Positions 36,601 to 46,393 of a stretch of 64,000 bases of DNA are shown here, piece by piece. Origin of the DNA: Adenophora triphylla var. japonica. Taxonomy: Eukaryota; Streptophyta; Magnoliopsida; Asterales; Campanulaceae. Where the stretch lies: positions 124,001-188,000 of the forward strand of contig JAFEMH010002093.1 in assembly GCA_022495995.1 (NCBI GenBank). Direction: 5' to 3'. Both the position numbers and the translations under genes were made by a program. Each line of letters starts with the position of its first letter. Positions within the stretch are counted from its first letter, which is position 1. The notes beneath the pieces are model-generated. The model did not search any database. It was not told where the DNA came from and saw nothing but the letters and a program-made list of their open reading frames with translations.

Positions 36601-36772
36601 CATCCCAGACATCGGAATCAGAATTCAACTTTGAATCTGAATCGGATGAGAACGATGAGCCACCCATTACACCGCCCGACGCAGCTAGGGCTAAATTCAG
36701 GGCGTTTATCAAAAATAATGTCAGGATAATTGTTGCTATTGTCATCGTATTCCCCAAGAAATTAAACGCCAT
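19216..36772 (-). CDS. DUF1517-family membrane protein (FLAP1 relative), seven exons
   Basis: Exons: 36772-36425, 35182-35080, 34452-34397, 20938-20774, 20078-20004, 19688-19575 and 19311-19216. All use GT/AG and join in frame to 318 codons plus TGA. The N terminus is hydrophobic, followed by SGGVMGGSSFSS and a second hydrophobic segment near residues 85-105. Family motifs follow: ARSIQKDLNQVAFTADTS (exon 2), SLLQHPTHCVSGYS (exon 3), RFNQLSLEEREKFDAETLVN (exon 4), VTILVASEGSHKLPS (exon 6), and VLWTPQSENDSL then YPLL (exon 7). Arabidopsis FLAP1, a family member, is a chloroplast protein in acclimation to fluctuating light; targeting here is unproven. Exon 5 (75 bp) keeps frame but has no counterpart I recall. 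Intron 3 is 13.5 kb of transposons. Confidence 0.85.
19333..19505 (-). mobile_element. Au-like SINE in intron 6
   Basis: On the minus strand it starts GAGCCTTGGCGCAACGG, with a Pol III A-box region, B box GGTTCGAAC, then AACAGCCTCTTGGCAA, and ends in a T-rich tail. It is flanked by an 11-bp duplication AACATAAGAGA (19322-19332 and 19506-19516). The match to the plant Au-SINE body is strong. Confidence 0.88.
20939..21799. other. Left part of DUF1517 intron 3
   Basis: Unique-looking intron sequence between the exon 4 acceptor and the copia element. No further exon or terminus recognised; 34306-34396 is the remainder on the other side. Confidence 0.6.
21800..22330 (+). repeat. 5' LTR of the copia element
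   Basis: 531 bp with a TATA box (TATAAATA, 22078-22085). It carries a cluster of GC-rich words (GCGACCGCGCGG, GGCGATCACGCCC, GGCGGTCGCGCG) about 130-200 bp from its start. Confidence 0.92.
22334..22346 (+). other. Primer binding site of the copia element
   Basis: TGGTATCAGAGCC matches the plant initiator tRNA-Met primer site, three bases after the LTR. Confidence 0.93.
22390..23540 (+). pseudogene. Copia gag and protease
   Basis: ATG at 22390 opens MGSGIKSPIDKFNGKNSFSL, then a TGA (22450-22452) where Trp is expected. Later gag frames (22449-23303) end in a CCHC zinc knuckle CNYCKRKGHWKTDCP (about 23170-23214). The protease has the active site WILDSGASYHIS (about 23335-23370) and an in-frame TAG at 23478-23480. 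The nested element begins at 23600. Confidence 0.85.
23600..24939 (+). repeat. 5' LTR of the LARD-like element
   Basis: 1,340 bp, ending in GACGTTTCGACGCTCA. Compared with the 3' LTR it shows scattered substitutions and short indels, many at CG-containing sites in this copy (for example TCGTGTTCAT against TTGGTGTTCAT). Confidence 0.9.
25438..26199 (+). pseudogene. LARD internal ORFs, gag-like remnant possible
   Basis: Two consecutive frames (25438-25755 and 25771-26199) separated by a single TGA in the same frame encode a Glu/Lys-rich protein. It has no recognisable zinc knuckle or pol motif. The second ends in LNDLKQSATGRQPKVSRL followed by a poly-A stretch, a phrase typical of the region after gag/pol in Athila/Tat-type elements. 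Function unknown. Confidence 0.45.
26299..26409. repeat. Four GGGCGACCGCCC palindromes
   Basis: The near-palindrome GGGCGACCGCCCA occurs four times in two pairs within 110 bp, each flanked by ATAT-rich or TGTG-rich text. It lies in the LARD interior, upstream of a pyrimidine-rich leader-like stretch. Confidence 0.9.
26430..28805. other. LARD non-coding interior
   Basis: A pyrimidine-rich stretch (26430-27150) is open in several frames only because stops are rare in such composition. A/T-rich DNA follows, with poly-A runs near 27622-27695 and 28075-28095. A conserved-looking block lies at 28130-28380 (GTAGCGTTATGG, GTGATGGTCCGTATCAAG). No gene supported. Confidence 0.55.
28806..30154 (+). repeat. 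3' LTR of the LARD-like element
   Basis: 1,349 bp matching the 5' LTR from TGATGAGTGAG to GACGTTTCGACG, ending GTTCGTCA directly before the GAGCA target duplication. Confidence 0.9.
30160..31037 (+). pseudogene. Copia integrase
   Basis: Pre-integrase zinc motif LWHIRLGHMS (about 30290-30320) and CEHCLFGKMQRRKF, then the catalytic core. DYIYSDCWGP supplies the first Asp region, RGTPQQNGIAERMN the Glu region, and KRFWAEAASTTCYLINR follows. A one-base shift near 30670 splits the core between two frames. A TAA ends the piece at 31029-31031. Confidence 0.87.
31038..32953 (+). pseudogene. Copia reverse transcriptase and RNase H
   Basis: RT segments include VCKLKKSLYGLNHSPRQWY (about 31845-31900) and YDCCVYHNR. 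A frameshift falls in the catalytic box near 32010. RNase H (32357-32953) has YCDSDYSGEVDTRRSMTGY, STTEAEYMALTEAAKE and CDSLSAICLAKD. In-frame stops replace tryptophan at 31472-31474 (TAG) and 32594-32596 (TGA), and another TAG is at 31790-31792. Confidence 0.87.
33019..34305 (+). repeat. 3' LTR of the copia element, with insertion
   Basis: Preceded by AGGTGGAGATT. It matches the 5' LTR at both ends but is 1,287 bp because a 0.7-kb element and some extra bases lie between GGAGCTAGGGG and TTTCTAGACAAAC. Its TATA box is lost (AGTTTAATACC at about 34046). Confidence 0.88.
33144..33847. mobile_element. hAT-like element inside the copia 3' LTR
   Basis: Inverted termini CATAGTTGCGAAAGGC and GCCTTTCGTCTTTAACAACTATG. 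Flanks GCCGGTAG and ATCGGTAG match at six of eight bases. Sub-terminal regions are rich in CGCCTC and GGCGAG words. Confidence 0.65.
35835..36107. mobile_element. hAT-type MITE in DUF1517 intron 1
   Basis: 273 bp with termini CAGTGGTGAAGCCA and TGGCTTCGCCACTACTG, flanked by GGTCCAGA and GGTCCAGG. The same MITE in the left copy is broken by the Ty3 element. Confidence 0.72.
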
Positions 36773-37366
36773 TTTCACTCGGAGTTTTCCTTCTGGTAGT
36801 TAATTTCGGCGGGATTCAGAATTTCTTCAGGAATTTGAGTTTTATGGGTAGATTACCCGTCGGTGTGTTTATGCCTATGGAAAGAAAATAGACTTTGAAC
36901 TAAGCCCATGTTTGGAAGATGGTTTCTTTTCTTTTTGGGCATATTAAATTAGTTAACCTAGTTTTCCAAAATGTTGTCGGTCTAGTTTTCCAAAATGTTT
37001 CGGTGGTTATTAAATTTGCATTTGTTATAACTTGATTATTGGTTATTAAATTTGTATTTGTTATAACTTGATTACTGATTTTGTATTTTTGTTATAATCA
37101 GATACAAATTTGGGAATTTGCATCGTCATAAGTTTCTTTTGAGACAAATAATTTTTCCTCAAATTTCTCATTAATTTAAGTGTCATATAACTTCTTATAA
37201 AATATTATATTATACTACATTCAATATATACTCCCTCCGTCCCGATAAATGCTTCACCATTTTGGCTCAGCACGTAAATTAAGAGTGGAGAAAATGTTGT
37301 GAGTGTAATAGTAAAATATGAGAGAAAATAAATTAATAGTAAATTTGAAAAATGTTGTGAGTGTAA

Positions 37367-38029
37367 GGCTCCGTTTGTTTCGGGGAAAATAACTTTCGGA
37401 AAATGATTTCCTGGAAAATGTTTTCCGAAAAAGGAAAACGTTTTCCGAAAATGTGGAAAACGTTTTCCGGAAAATGAGGAAGATGTTTTTCTGGAAAACA
37501 ACTTCCTTAGGAAAATGGGGAAAATGGAAAATTTCGGAAAATGAAGATGTTTTTCGGAAAATTATTATTATTATTATTACTATTATTTTATTATTATTTT
37601 ATTATTATTATTATTATTATTATTTTATTATTATTTTATTATTATTATTATTTTATTATTATTTTATTATTATTTTATTATTATTGTTATTATTAATATT
37701 ATTATTATTATTATTATTATTATTAAAATATTATCCATCCACTTTTTTTACACCATTTTCCGGAAAACAACTTCCTTAGAAAAAATTCGGAAAACGTTTT
37801 CCTTAGAAACGGCGGAAAATGTTTTCCGAAAAACATTTTCTCAATTTTCCGGAAAACTACCAAACAACGGAAAATGGGAAAACGTTTTCCGGAAAACAAA
37901 CATGTTTCGGGGAAAATGGGAAAACGTTTTCCGAAAAATTACCAAACACCGGAAAATGGGGAAAACGTTTTCCGGAAAACGTTTTCCGGAAAACGTTTTC
38001 CTCCCATTTTCCTGGAAACAAACGGAGCC
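37367..38029. mobile_element. Tourist-like element made of TTTTCCGGAAAAC words
   Basis: Ends GGCTCCGTTTGTTTC and GAAACAAACGGAGCC are perfect inverted repeats, flanked by TAA (37364-37366, 38030-38032). The intact flank sequence GTGTAATAGTAAAA is visible at 37308. The interior is almost entirely GGAAAACGTTTTCC-type palindromic words around a TTA microsatellite. Confidence 0.88.
37561..37735. repeat. TTA/TTTTA microsatellite
   Basis: About 175 bp of ATT trinucleotide repeat with interspersed TATTTT in the centre of the nested element. Confidence 0.95.
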
Positions 38030-38761
38030 TAATAGTAAAATAGGAGAGAGAATGAGTGGGTGGAATAGTAAAGATTATTTGTCATTTTAGGAAATGTGAA
38101 GCTTCTAACGGGACGCACTTTTGGGTAATTGGTGAAGCTTTTATTGGGACGGAGGGAGTATTATTTAAAATTATGATACAATATCCTCAATATTGCCTCC
38201 TACTACCACCACCATTGGTGTAAGAAAACCGTCTTCTATTTCGATAGAAAGATTCGCGCCGCCGATCGCCGAAATTCGATCACCGACTGTAACAGTCGGG
38301 TCACAAGTCGTTGGTCGCCAGAAGCCGGTCGTCGGTCGCCGACGCCACCTTTCATCATCAATCAGTATTATGAATTATCATGTATGCAGTATTATTATGA
38401 ATAATACAACATGAAAATGAACTTATGAGGTATTGTGAAACTTTTTTATAACTTATAAGGTATTCTCCCTACGAATTTGGTTGACCTGTTAAATACCTAA
38501 CGAAAAATATGTCATGTGCCACTCACATGACATAATTAAGGGGTATATATATGTCTTTCTAATGGAAATGGTTTTGTTTGTTTGTTTTCATTTTTAAAAT
38601 TTTCTTTTTCTTTCTTTGTTTTTTGGCAGCTATATTTTTGGATTTAGATATTTTGTGGTTTTTTTTTTCATTCTTTTTAATTATTTTTTTGGCAACTATT
38701 TTTTTGGATTTAGATATTTGTTTTCTTTTTTATTTAAAATAGCTAAAAAATTATAGAAATA

Positions 38762-38999
38762 CTCCCTCCGTCCCATTACAAACCGGAAAGTTGGTCAACT
38801 GTTGACCATCTTTGACCAATAATTTATGAATATCTAGATATTTTTTTGTAATTTTAAAAATTGTTATTGCTTCACCATTAGAAATACTATCAATAACTTT
38901 TTTTAGAATTACAAAAAAATATCTAGATATTCATAAATTATTGGTCAAAGATGGTCAACAGTTGACCAACTTTCCGGTTTGTAATGGGACGGAGGGTAG
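38762..38999. mobile_element. Long-palindrome Stowaway MITE
   Basis: CTCCCTCCGTCCCATTACAA pairs with TTGTAATGGGACGGAGG. The two ~95-bp arms are near-perfect inverted copies, so a transcript would form a long hairpin. It is absent at the matching site in the left copy (about 13793). Confidence 0.88.
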
Positions 39000-39177
39000 T
39001 ATATAGTTTTCTATTTATTCACATATTGATGAGATCTTTTTCAATACCCACTTCTTGTTATAATTACCCTCGCAAGTACGAGTGCCAACTTGTAGCATTA
39101 TACTCTTGTAGGGGTCGAACCACAAAGACTCGGGTTGTTTGGAACAATTAAAATGATGCACAAAAGTAAATAAAAGT

Positions 39178-39355
39178 GTTAGAGTTAGAGATATTATCCC
39201 ACATTGGGAATTGACAAACCTTGCATATGACATATAATGATCATGTGTCACTCCCCTTATCACCGATTGGTTTTAAGGTGGAACCTCAGACTTTAAGATG
39301 GTATCAGAGCAGGCCCTTACACGTGTAGGCCCAACGGCCCACGATGTTACTCCGC
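39178..39355 (+). mobile_element. TRIM-like LTR fragment with primer site
   Basis: TGTTAGAG...GATATTATCCC to GGAACCTCA resembles the LTR of the TRIM at 44037. It is followed by TGGTATCAGAGCAGG (39301-39315), a tRNA-Met primer site, then GGCCCAACGGCCCACGATG. The right LTR is missing. Confidence 0.7.
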
Positions 39356-41990
39356 GCCACCCTGTAAGTGCTCCAATTTGAGTTGTTAGTATTTTCGTTA
39401 GAAAACTAACGAAAGCCTTCACATCCTTAACCTAAACCTTTAACAAAACCTAACTTTTCTAACAAAGCAAGGGTAAGTTGGGGATTGCTATTTGGAGTTA
39501 AACAAGGTAAGGAATCTCACAAAGGGTAAAATTCCGAAATCAGCAATCTGTAAATAACAGCTGGTTGAGTATTTGAAAATTTTATTCCTCTTGTCCAAAG
39601 CCTGCAGCAACATTTAATGAACAGTGCACGCCTTCAGAATGATCCACGCGGATCCTTTTGATTTTTCCAGTGGCCTATAAATAGAGCCCCTCAGTCTCAT
39701 TTTCAAAAAACAACAACAATTCACTCACAGCAGCATCCTGGCGAAAATATTATAGAAAACAGTGGGAATTCCTTAAATTGCCACCTTTTTCTTAATCATT
39801 TTTCCAAATCTCACTCACTAAACACTCTCAAATTCAAGTCTCAAACACAAATCCAAGGAAGATAGGATACCACCATTGGTAAATCCTCCTTCTCCTTACC
39901 TTAAACCTCCCTCATCCATGCATACATCTCAAACTTTAAAGATGTAACTTGTTCATCCACTTGTTGTTCATCTCTTGCCCAAGATCCAAGAGAATCTCCA
40001 TGGAAGTTCATCTCCATGGATGATTCTCTACAAGGATCTACATTCTCTTAGTTTGTTGTCTCTTCTCTTACATTAAATAGTTGCTACTTGGTCTCTTGAC
40101 CTAAAGTGTGGTCACCTTGGAGTTCATCTCCATGGATGATCACACTAAATGGTCCACATTCTCATTTCATGTTATTAGTCTTTACTTGACCCAAAATGAA
40201 GTCATCTTGAAATAAATTTCCATGGATGACCATTTTAAAAGGTCCAAATTGTTTTTACTTACTTGAAAGTATTTTTCTAAGCCTAAGATCTTCACCTTGG
40301 AACCATTTCCATGGATGAAGATCATCAAGGTTCCTAGGTTACAAAAAGGGTGAAATTGATACATTGAGTTCAAAGATCTCAAAGATGGTCATCATAATGA
40401 CCACCTTAGAAATCCACTCTAAAGTTGATACATCCTTGACTTAAAATAATTTCATACATAAATCTTTATTTCAAGTTAAATCTCCTCATCCCAAGCAAAT
40501 GAAGTGCTTCAAGTCCTAATGTACCCTAAGGATGGCTTGATATAGTAGATCACCACTAAACATGTTTAGTGATCACTAATCAAAGCCTAAGGAAATGGGG
40601 ACAAGCATGGATGCAAATCCCAAAAATGTTTTTCACTTATCATTTTCTGGTGCCAACTTCAGTTCTGATTCTGTAACTCCAGTTTACATTCTGGAATTTA
40701 CAGAATCAGAAAGGGGAAGAAGGGAATTTACAGAATCAGAAAGGGGAAGAAGGGACCAGTTTACATTCTAAAGGATAGACTTCTAAGGTGGCATGCAACC
40801 CTTTCTGCTCAAAAAGGGGAAGAAGGGACTAGTACTGGTGCTGAAGCTGCTGCTGCTGCTGGTACTTGGAGAAACTGGGAACTTTAATTAAGGGGGAGAA
40901 GATTTGAAGAATATTTTTTGCTATTGTGGTTCTTAAAAACATTTTAATTTCTGTTTTAGTTTTAAACTATGATCTGTAATAACTTAAAACAGGTTGTTGC
41001 TGAATGGTTTTTGCTTTTGCTTTTAAATTAAATGAACTGCTGGCTTTTACTCTAATCTGTTGTATGTAATTTTTGTGTGTGGATGTGTAAACTCATCTAC
41101 ACACACATCCATTCAGGGGGAGTCTGTGCTGAAATGTTGATCTAAAATGATCAAATCATAAATCTTTGATTTTTGATCAGAAAGTTCAAAATAGGGGGAG
41201 ATTGAAAACGGGAGTTTTTGGGAACAATCCTTGTTTCCTTATTTTCGAAATATCTTCAAATATGGTAAGTAGATTTTGAGACTTTCATGAAAAGATTTAT
41301 TATGTCCTACTTTGACTAGGATTTTGTAAATAAAGTAAATATTTTTTATTTATGTACATAGTTTTATATTAGGACTAACCTACTAACAATCTCTTTCTTT
41401 GTGAGTGTGGTTTATATTTTCTTATAGGTTTAGAGATCTCAAAAAGGAATGAAGTTGATTGCATGAAGACCTTCTCCATGGTGCATATAAATACAAGGTC
41501 ATCAGCACAAGAGAAGACACGGATTTTGAGAGAGAAAAATACTTGTTCTTCAAAGTTTTTCAACGTTGTTGTTTTAGGTTGTGAGTGAAGGTTGTGACAT
41601 ACATCCGTAACTCACATCTAGGCTTTCATTGAGTTCTTTGTTTTACTTCTGACTAGAATAGGACCTACTTGGGAAAGGGGTATTGTTCTTGTCATAGAAG
41701 GTGATTAGAACTCATTTAGTATTTTCGTCTTTTAGTTTTTCACTTATTCTTATATTTGTAAGCATCAACGTTTTAATAGTGAAAAGTTTTTGGGCGCAAG
41801 CCTAGTATGCTGATCTCAAGATCAGTAAGCGTATATAACCCTTGTGTTATCGTTTTATTGTATTTTATTCCGCTACATTATCTGTGGATGTGTGGACAGT
41901 TGTGAGACACATCTGTACTCATATCCGTATTCTGTCAAGTGTTTGAAGCTTCCTAGCTACACGTCTGTGGCTTATGCCTCTCTTTTTCTT
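39356..41990 (+). mobile_element. LTR-retrotransposon debris, possibly SIRE-type copia
   Basis: No coding domain remains. Hallmarks are two promoter-like TATA boxes (CTATAAATA near 39675 and ATATAAATA near 41485), purine tracts GGGGGAG at about 40892, 41116 and 41195, and a probable LTR start TTGAAAACGGGAG after AAAATAGGGGGAGA (about 41205). Imperfect repeats containing TTCATCTCCATGGATGA recur four times (39985-40330). A 30-bp direct repeat lies near 40694-40753. Ends and family are uncertain. Confidence 0.45.
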
Positions 41991-42049
41991 AAGATGTTCC
42001 TTTTTTGCTTCTTTTTTTTTTTTCATTTTTAAGAAAGGAACCAATTCAT

Positions 42050-42538
42050 TGCATTCATATTCGAAAAAAGGATAGAGTTCTATAAAAGATAGAGGCTCAC
42101 TGGACACATTATAAAATGTGTCCACTGACACCCCTCATCGCTTATAATTGAGTTATACGACTATTTCATCTTTTATAATTGAATTATAAAATGTACTTTT
42201 TTCCATTATAAAAACTTTCAATAATAGACATGAATTAATCTCATAATTTACATATTATAACTCTTATAGATGAAGTATAAGATAAATTCAACTCTTATAA
42301 TTCAGCTATAAAACAATTATTAGAACAACAAATTTTTTCAATAATTTAAATAATAGACACAAATTAATCTTACAATTTGAATATTACAACTTTTATAGCC
42401 GAAGTATAAGTCCAATTCACCTTTTTATAATTCAGTTATAAAACAATTCTATCAACCAAAAAAAATAAAATTTCAATACTAGACAGGAAATAATCTGATA
42501 ATTTACACAATAAATATCTTATAGTTGAATTATAATTA
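42050..42538. other. A/T-rich stretch with TATAATTGAATTATAA words
   Basis: Short words such as TTATAATTGAATTATAA and TTATAATTCAGTTATAA recur about every 60-100 bp. Non-coding and unassigned. Confidence 0.5.
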
Positions 42539-42549
42539 CCAATTCAACC

Positions 42550-43408
42550 AACAACAACAACAACAACAACAAAGCCTTAGTCCCAAAATAATTTGGGGTC
42601 GGCTAACATGAATCCTCATATGTTATCGTGAAAAAATAAATAAATAAAAAAATTAAATTAAATTAAAAAAAAAAAAAAAAAAAAAAATAAAAAAAAATCA
42701 ACCCCCCACATGGATTTTTGCCCTCCACTCCGGCATCTTCAACACCATACTTTCATCCACTCCAAGTAAATTCATATCATTTTCAATTACTCTAATCCAA
42801 GTTTGTTTGGGTCTTCCCCTACCCCTCGCCACTTTATCATTTCTCCACTGTTCCGGCCTCCTAACCGGTGCATCACTCGGTCTCCTTCTCACATGTCCAA
42901 ACCACCGTAGACGATTTTCCCTCATTTTATCCTCAATGGGCGCAACTCCTACTTTACCTCTGATCACCTCATTCCCAACCGATCCTTTCTTGTATGACCG
43001 CACATCCATCGAAGCATACGCATCTCCGCCACATTCATCTTATGCACGTGACATCGTTTCACGGCCCAACATTCGGTGCCGTAAAGCAATGCCGTGACCT
43101 AATTGCCGTGCGGTAGAATTTTCCCTTTAATCTATTGGGCATGCCGCGATCACATAGAAACCCTGTAGCACTCTTCCACTTCAACCAACCTGCTTTAATC
43201 CTATGAGCCACATCTCCATCTAATTCTCCATCCTTTTGGATAATGGATCCAAGATAGCGAAAAAACTCAGAAGCTTGGATAATATTTCCATCAAATGTGA
43301 CCGCCCCTGCCTCCCTACTTCCAACTCTGCTAAACTTACACTCCAAATATTCAGTCTTGCTTCTGCTTAATCGAAAACCTTGAGATTCCAAAGTGTGTCT
43401 CCACAACT
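42550..43408 (-). mobile_element. 5'-truncated RTE-type LINE
   Basis: The minus strand encodes the end of an RTE-like reverse transcriptase: TLESQGFRLSRSKTEYLECKF, FRYLGSIIQKDGE, GKFYRTAIR, then [16 protein letters not shown] and GRGRPKQTW. The 3' end is TGTTAGCCGACCCCAAAT followed by a TTG repeat tail. CCAATTCAACC at both ends (42539-42549, 43409-43419) is a plausible target duplication. A frameshift lies between 43059 and 43009. Only the last quarter of the ORF is present. Confidence 0.88.
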
Positions 43409-43436
43409 CCAATTCAACCCCCAAAAAAAATTGCAA

Positions 43437-44030
43437 TTACAATTTCTGCCCCCAAATATTGTTGTTGGGTCCTTAAGTCGCTGAAGGTTGGGATACAAGT
43501 ACAAAACCAAATGCATTCATTGTTGCTAATACCTGCACAAGTAGGGACCACATGAACAATGTTATTGGGGTATGTTTTGTTCACCAAGATGTTACATCTG
43601 AAGAAAAAAATCATGGATAAATTCAGTCGTTTGTAAGGTGTGATTATTAGGCTATAATACAAAGCCTTAGTCCATTAATCCTGCCTATATTTGCTACTGA
43701 TAAAAACGCATGCTGATCTGAGTAGAATGTGGCCATGGAAAAGCTAACGGGTTTTATGAGAAATGAAGTCATTAGAAAAGTTCTTCTGGGTGAGATTTTT
43801 GGTGGAGAGGAAGTACAAAAATGGATACACACAGATCTAAGCACCAAACTCCGCCAGCCAGATCTAAAATTCCGGAGAAAGGTGGAGGAGGTAGTGGAGA
43901 TGTGACTGAAGTTAGAGTATGAGCCAGATCTGGTCAGATCTGAAATAATAGCAATGCCAGAGAAGGAGGGTGGGGCGCTGCACCAGAGAAGGAAATGGAA
44001 GAGAGGATCTGGAGCGAGGAGATCAAATGT
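43437..44030. other. Unassigned intergenic stretch
   Basis: No ORF with recognisable domains. AGATCTG-containing phrases near 43860-43940 and a purine-rich run near 43960-44010 are visible. Confidence 0.45.
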
Positions 44031-44036
44031 CGTCGG

Positions 44037-44372
44037 TGTAAAAGATATTATCCTATATCGGGAATTGACAAATCTTGCCTATAACATATAAAGATCCTAA
44101 GCTAATCGCTTTAGCATCAATTGATTTTAAGGTGCAACCTAAGACTTAAAGATGGTATCAGGTCCATTAAATGTGCATGCCAAACGGCCCACGATATTGC
44201 ACCGCGCCATCCGATTAATAAGTCCACGTTATAAGCCTTGCAAAGCCGGTCGGCTACACGTGAGGGGCGTGTTAAAGATATTATCCCAAATCAAAAATTG
44301 ACAAACCTTGCTTATAGCATATAAAGATCATGAAACACTCTCATTAGCAGCAATTGATTTTAAGGTAGAATC
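44037..44372 (+). mobile_element. TRIM (miniature LTR retrotransposon)
   Basis: Two short LTRs (about 44037-44148 and 44271-44372) both run from TGTWAAAGATATTATCC to GATTTTAAGGT. A primer site TGGTATCAG (44154-44162) follows the first, and GAGGGGCG precedes the second. The interior is only ~120 bp and non-coding. Target duplication is unclear. Confidence 0.78.
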
Positions 44373-46175
44373 TCGTGGAGAGAAAATGACGTGAGGGGGG
44401 GAGAAAAGGGAGAGCCTATGGGTGTCTGGAGAATTACAATCTCGAGAGAACTCTATACAATTAACCTATTTTGACACTACTTCAACAAGTATCGAATTCA
44501 AAGCAAAATTATCAAATCATATAACATATTTGAACAAGTACCAAAATCAAAGCATATACCAAATTCAAAACAAATACTCTATTTCAAAAAAATATTCAAA
44601 TCAAAGCAAAATCATCAACAATGAAAAATGATAAACTGTGATTTAAACTTACAATGACAAAATTAGATAGTAAAAATCTTGAATCTAATGATGGCAATGA
44701 CAACCTTTTTCTTCTTGTTCCTTCTCTCTTACTTAGACACTTAGGATTTTTTTTTCTTCTTTGTGTTTACAGAGACTGTAAGCTGCTGCTGGTGGTTTTT
44801 TTTTTTTTTTTTTTTAGAAATTGATACACCATGTAGCGAGTTATTTTGGAATTTATATTTTAAAAATGAAATTATTCGAGAAAAAATAGCTGTGTGCGTG
44901 TGCATGTAAAAAATTTTACATATAAATTTTTGTTTACACTTGTTCACAATGTTTTATGCTTTTTATATTTTATTGTGCAGTTTTTATGGAAGAAGAGCTG
45001 GAACAATCCCCGCACTGTAGGTTCGAAATCCGCCAATTATTAATCTGTCTTTACCCACCCGTGAACTTGCCAATTATTAGACGAGACTGACTGGGTAATC
45101 TCTTCTTCAACTTTAATTGGCTGTTGAATGATTCCTTTCCCAAAGTCAACTCTTAAGAAAAAATCCTCTCTTGACTTTATCCATATATATGGTCTTCCAC
45201 TCTCGTTGTCAACCTTAATTTGTTTATTAAGTTTCTTAATCTTCAAAAATTTATCCTGCTTTGACTTTATTCAATCGAACTTTTGATCCAATTTTATAAA
45301 AATTTAGCTATCACTATTCAATTATAAAAATTGTTATCATTAATCATTATAAATAATATTAATAACAATTTTTAAAATTACATATAATTAATTAATTTTT
45401 TATAAAATTGTGATCAAAATTCAATTGAATTAATCATGAAAATTAAAATGGAATAAAATTTCAGAGACGGGTGTAGTATTTACATTCATGACCATTATCA
45501 TGATTTTATTATTCTAACTACTGTCTCCATTTTGAAAAATTAATTTTCAAACAAATAATACTTTTTCCCCGATTTCTTATTTTCATTTTTAGTTAGTCTC
45601 ATTTAAGGTTTTTAGTTTGTTTTATTTCTAAAATGAAAAATGGGACCCATTTGTTCCACTCATAATAACAACACACTTACTAATTTCTATCGACTTTCTC
45701 TCTCATACTTTATTTTTTATACTTACAATATTTATTTTTTCTTAATTTTTGTGTAAAGTAAAACTGAAAATATTAAATCTGAATAGAGCCGGAGGTAGTA
45801 TTACTAAGGGGCAATATAATTAAATTGTAAGGTAAAAACACTTTTGCATTTCTATCTTTCACTAGATTTCACGAGCGGGGTCTGCATTAGATGTAGTCCT
45901 TATAAATTATTGTTCTATCGATCAATAACAAGTTTTAAATTATTTATTAACGTAGTTAAAATAATTTAAAATTTATTTAAATTAACAATTAAAAAAAAAG
46001 TGAAACTAACTTTTCGAAATTTCCGAACACAGGGAGTAGGGCAATTTTGTCATATACAATCATAAGATATAAACTCTCCCTAGATCATGGCTAGTGACCA
46101 TATATGTCACAATGTGACCAGAACTTTTCAAAGTATAAATAATTAGTGAACGCCAGCCCCAGCCCCAGCCCCGCC

Positions 46176-46185
46176 CATGCATGCA
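46176..46185 (+). promoter_or_regulatory. RY-type element upstream of SSL copy 1
   Basis: CATGCATGCA, 218 bp before the ATG and conserved in copy 2. RY (CATGCA) elements bind B3-domain factors in seed-expressed genes; that role here is inferred. Confidence 0.4.
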
Positions 46186-46324
46186 GTGTCGATCGGCCGT
46201 GGTCCATTCAACGGATCCTTAATTTGTCAACTTGATACTTGGAGCCATTCAATTTCATTTAATAAAATCTTTCTGACCTTTTCCATACTTTTGACTTTCT
46301 GATCTCTAGTTGTATACTATTGCC

Positions 46325-46332
46325 TACAAATA
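46325..46332 (+). promoter_or_regulatory. Altered TATA box of SSL copy 1
   Basis: TACAAATA, 69 bp before the ATG, where copy 2 has TATAAATA. The surrounding bases are the same. Confidence 0.6.
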
Positions 46333-46393
46333 AGTTCATGACATTAGTAGTTTCTGCACCTCATAACAAACAAAAACATTCTTAACTGATAAC

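Larger units (their letters stand above)
37231..38158. mobile_element. Stowaway-type MITE with nested element
   Basis: CTCCCTCCGTCCCG and CGGGACGGAGGGAG-type inverted ends flanked by TA (37229-37230, 38159-38160). The matching site in the left copy is an uninterrupted TA at 10271-10272. Without the nested element it is about 260 bp. Confidence 0.88.
35307..39026. repeat. Segmental duplication, right copy
   Basis: Partner of 232-13820. It contains exon 1 and the 5' flank of the DUF1517 gene and two Stowaway insertions absent from the partner. Left homology begins inside a truncated Stowaway end (35307-35349); right homology ends at TTTATTCACATAT. 36773-37230 and 38160-38760 are the gene's 5' flank with no other feature seen. 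Confidence 0.9.

Noticed and set aside
37205..37779. ORFs rich in FSGKRFP or in LLLLYYYY
   Set aside because: Translations of the GGAAAACGTTTTCC array and the TTA microsatellite.
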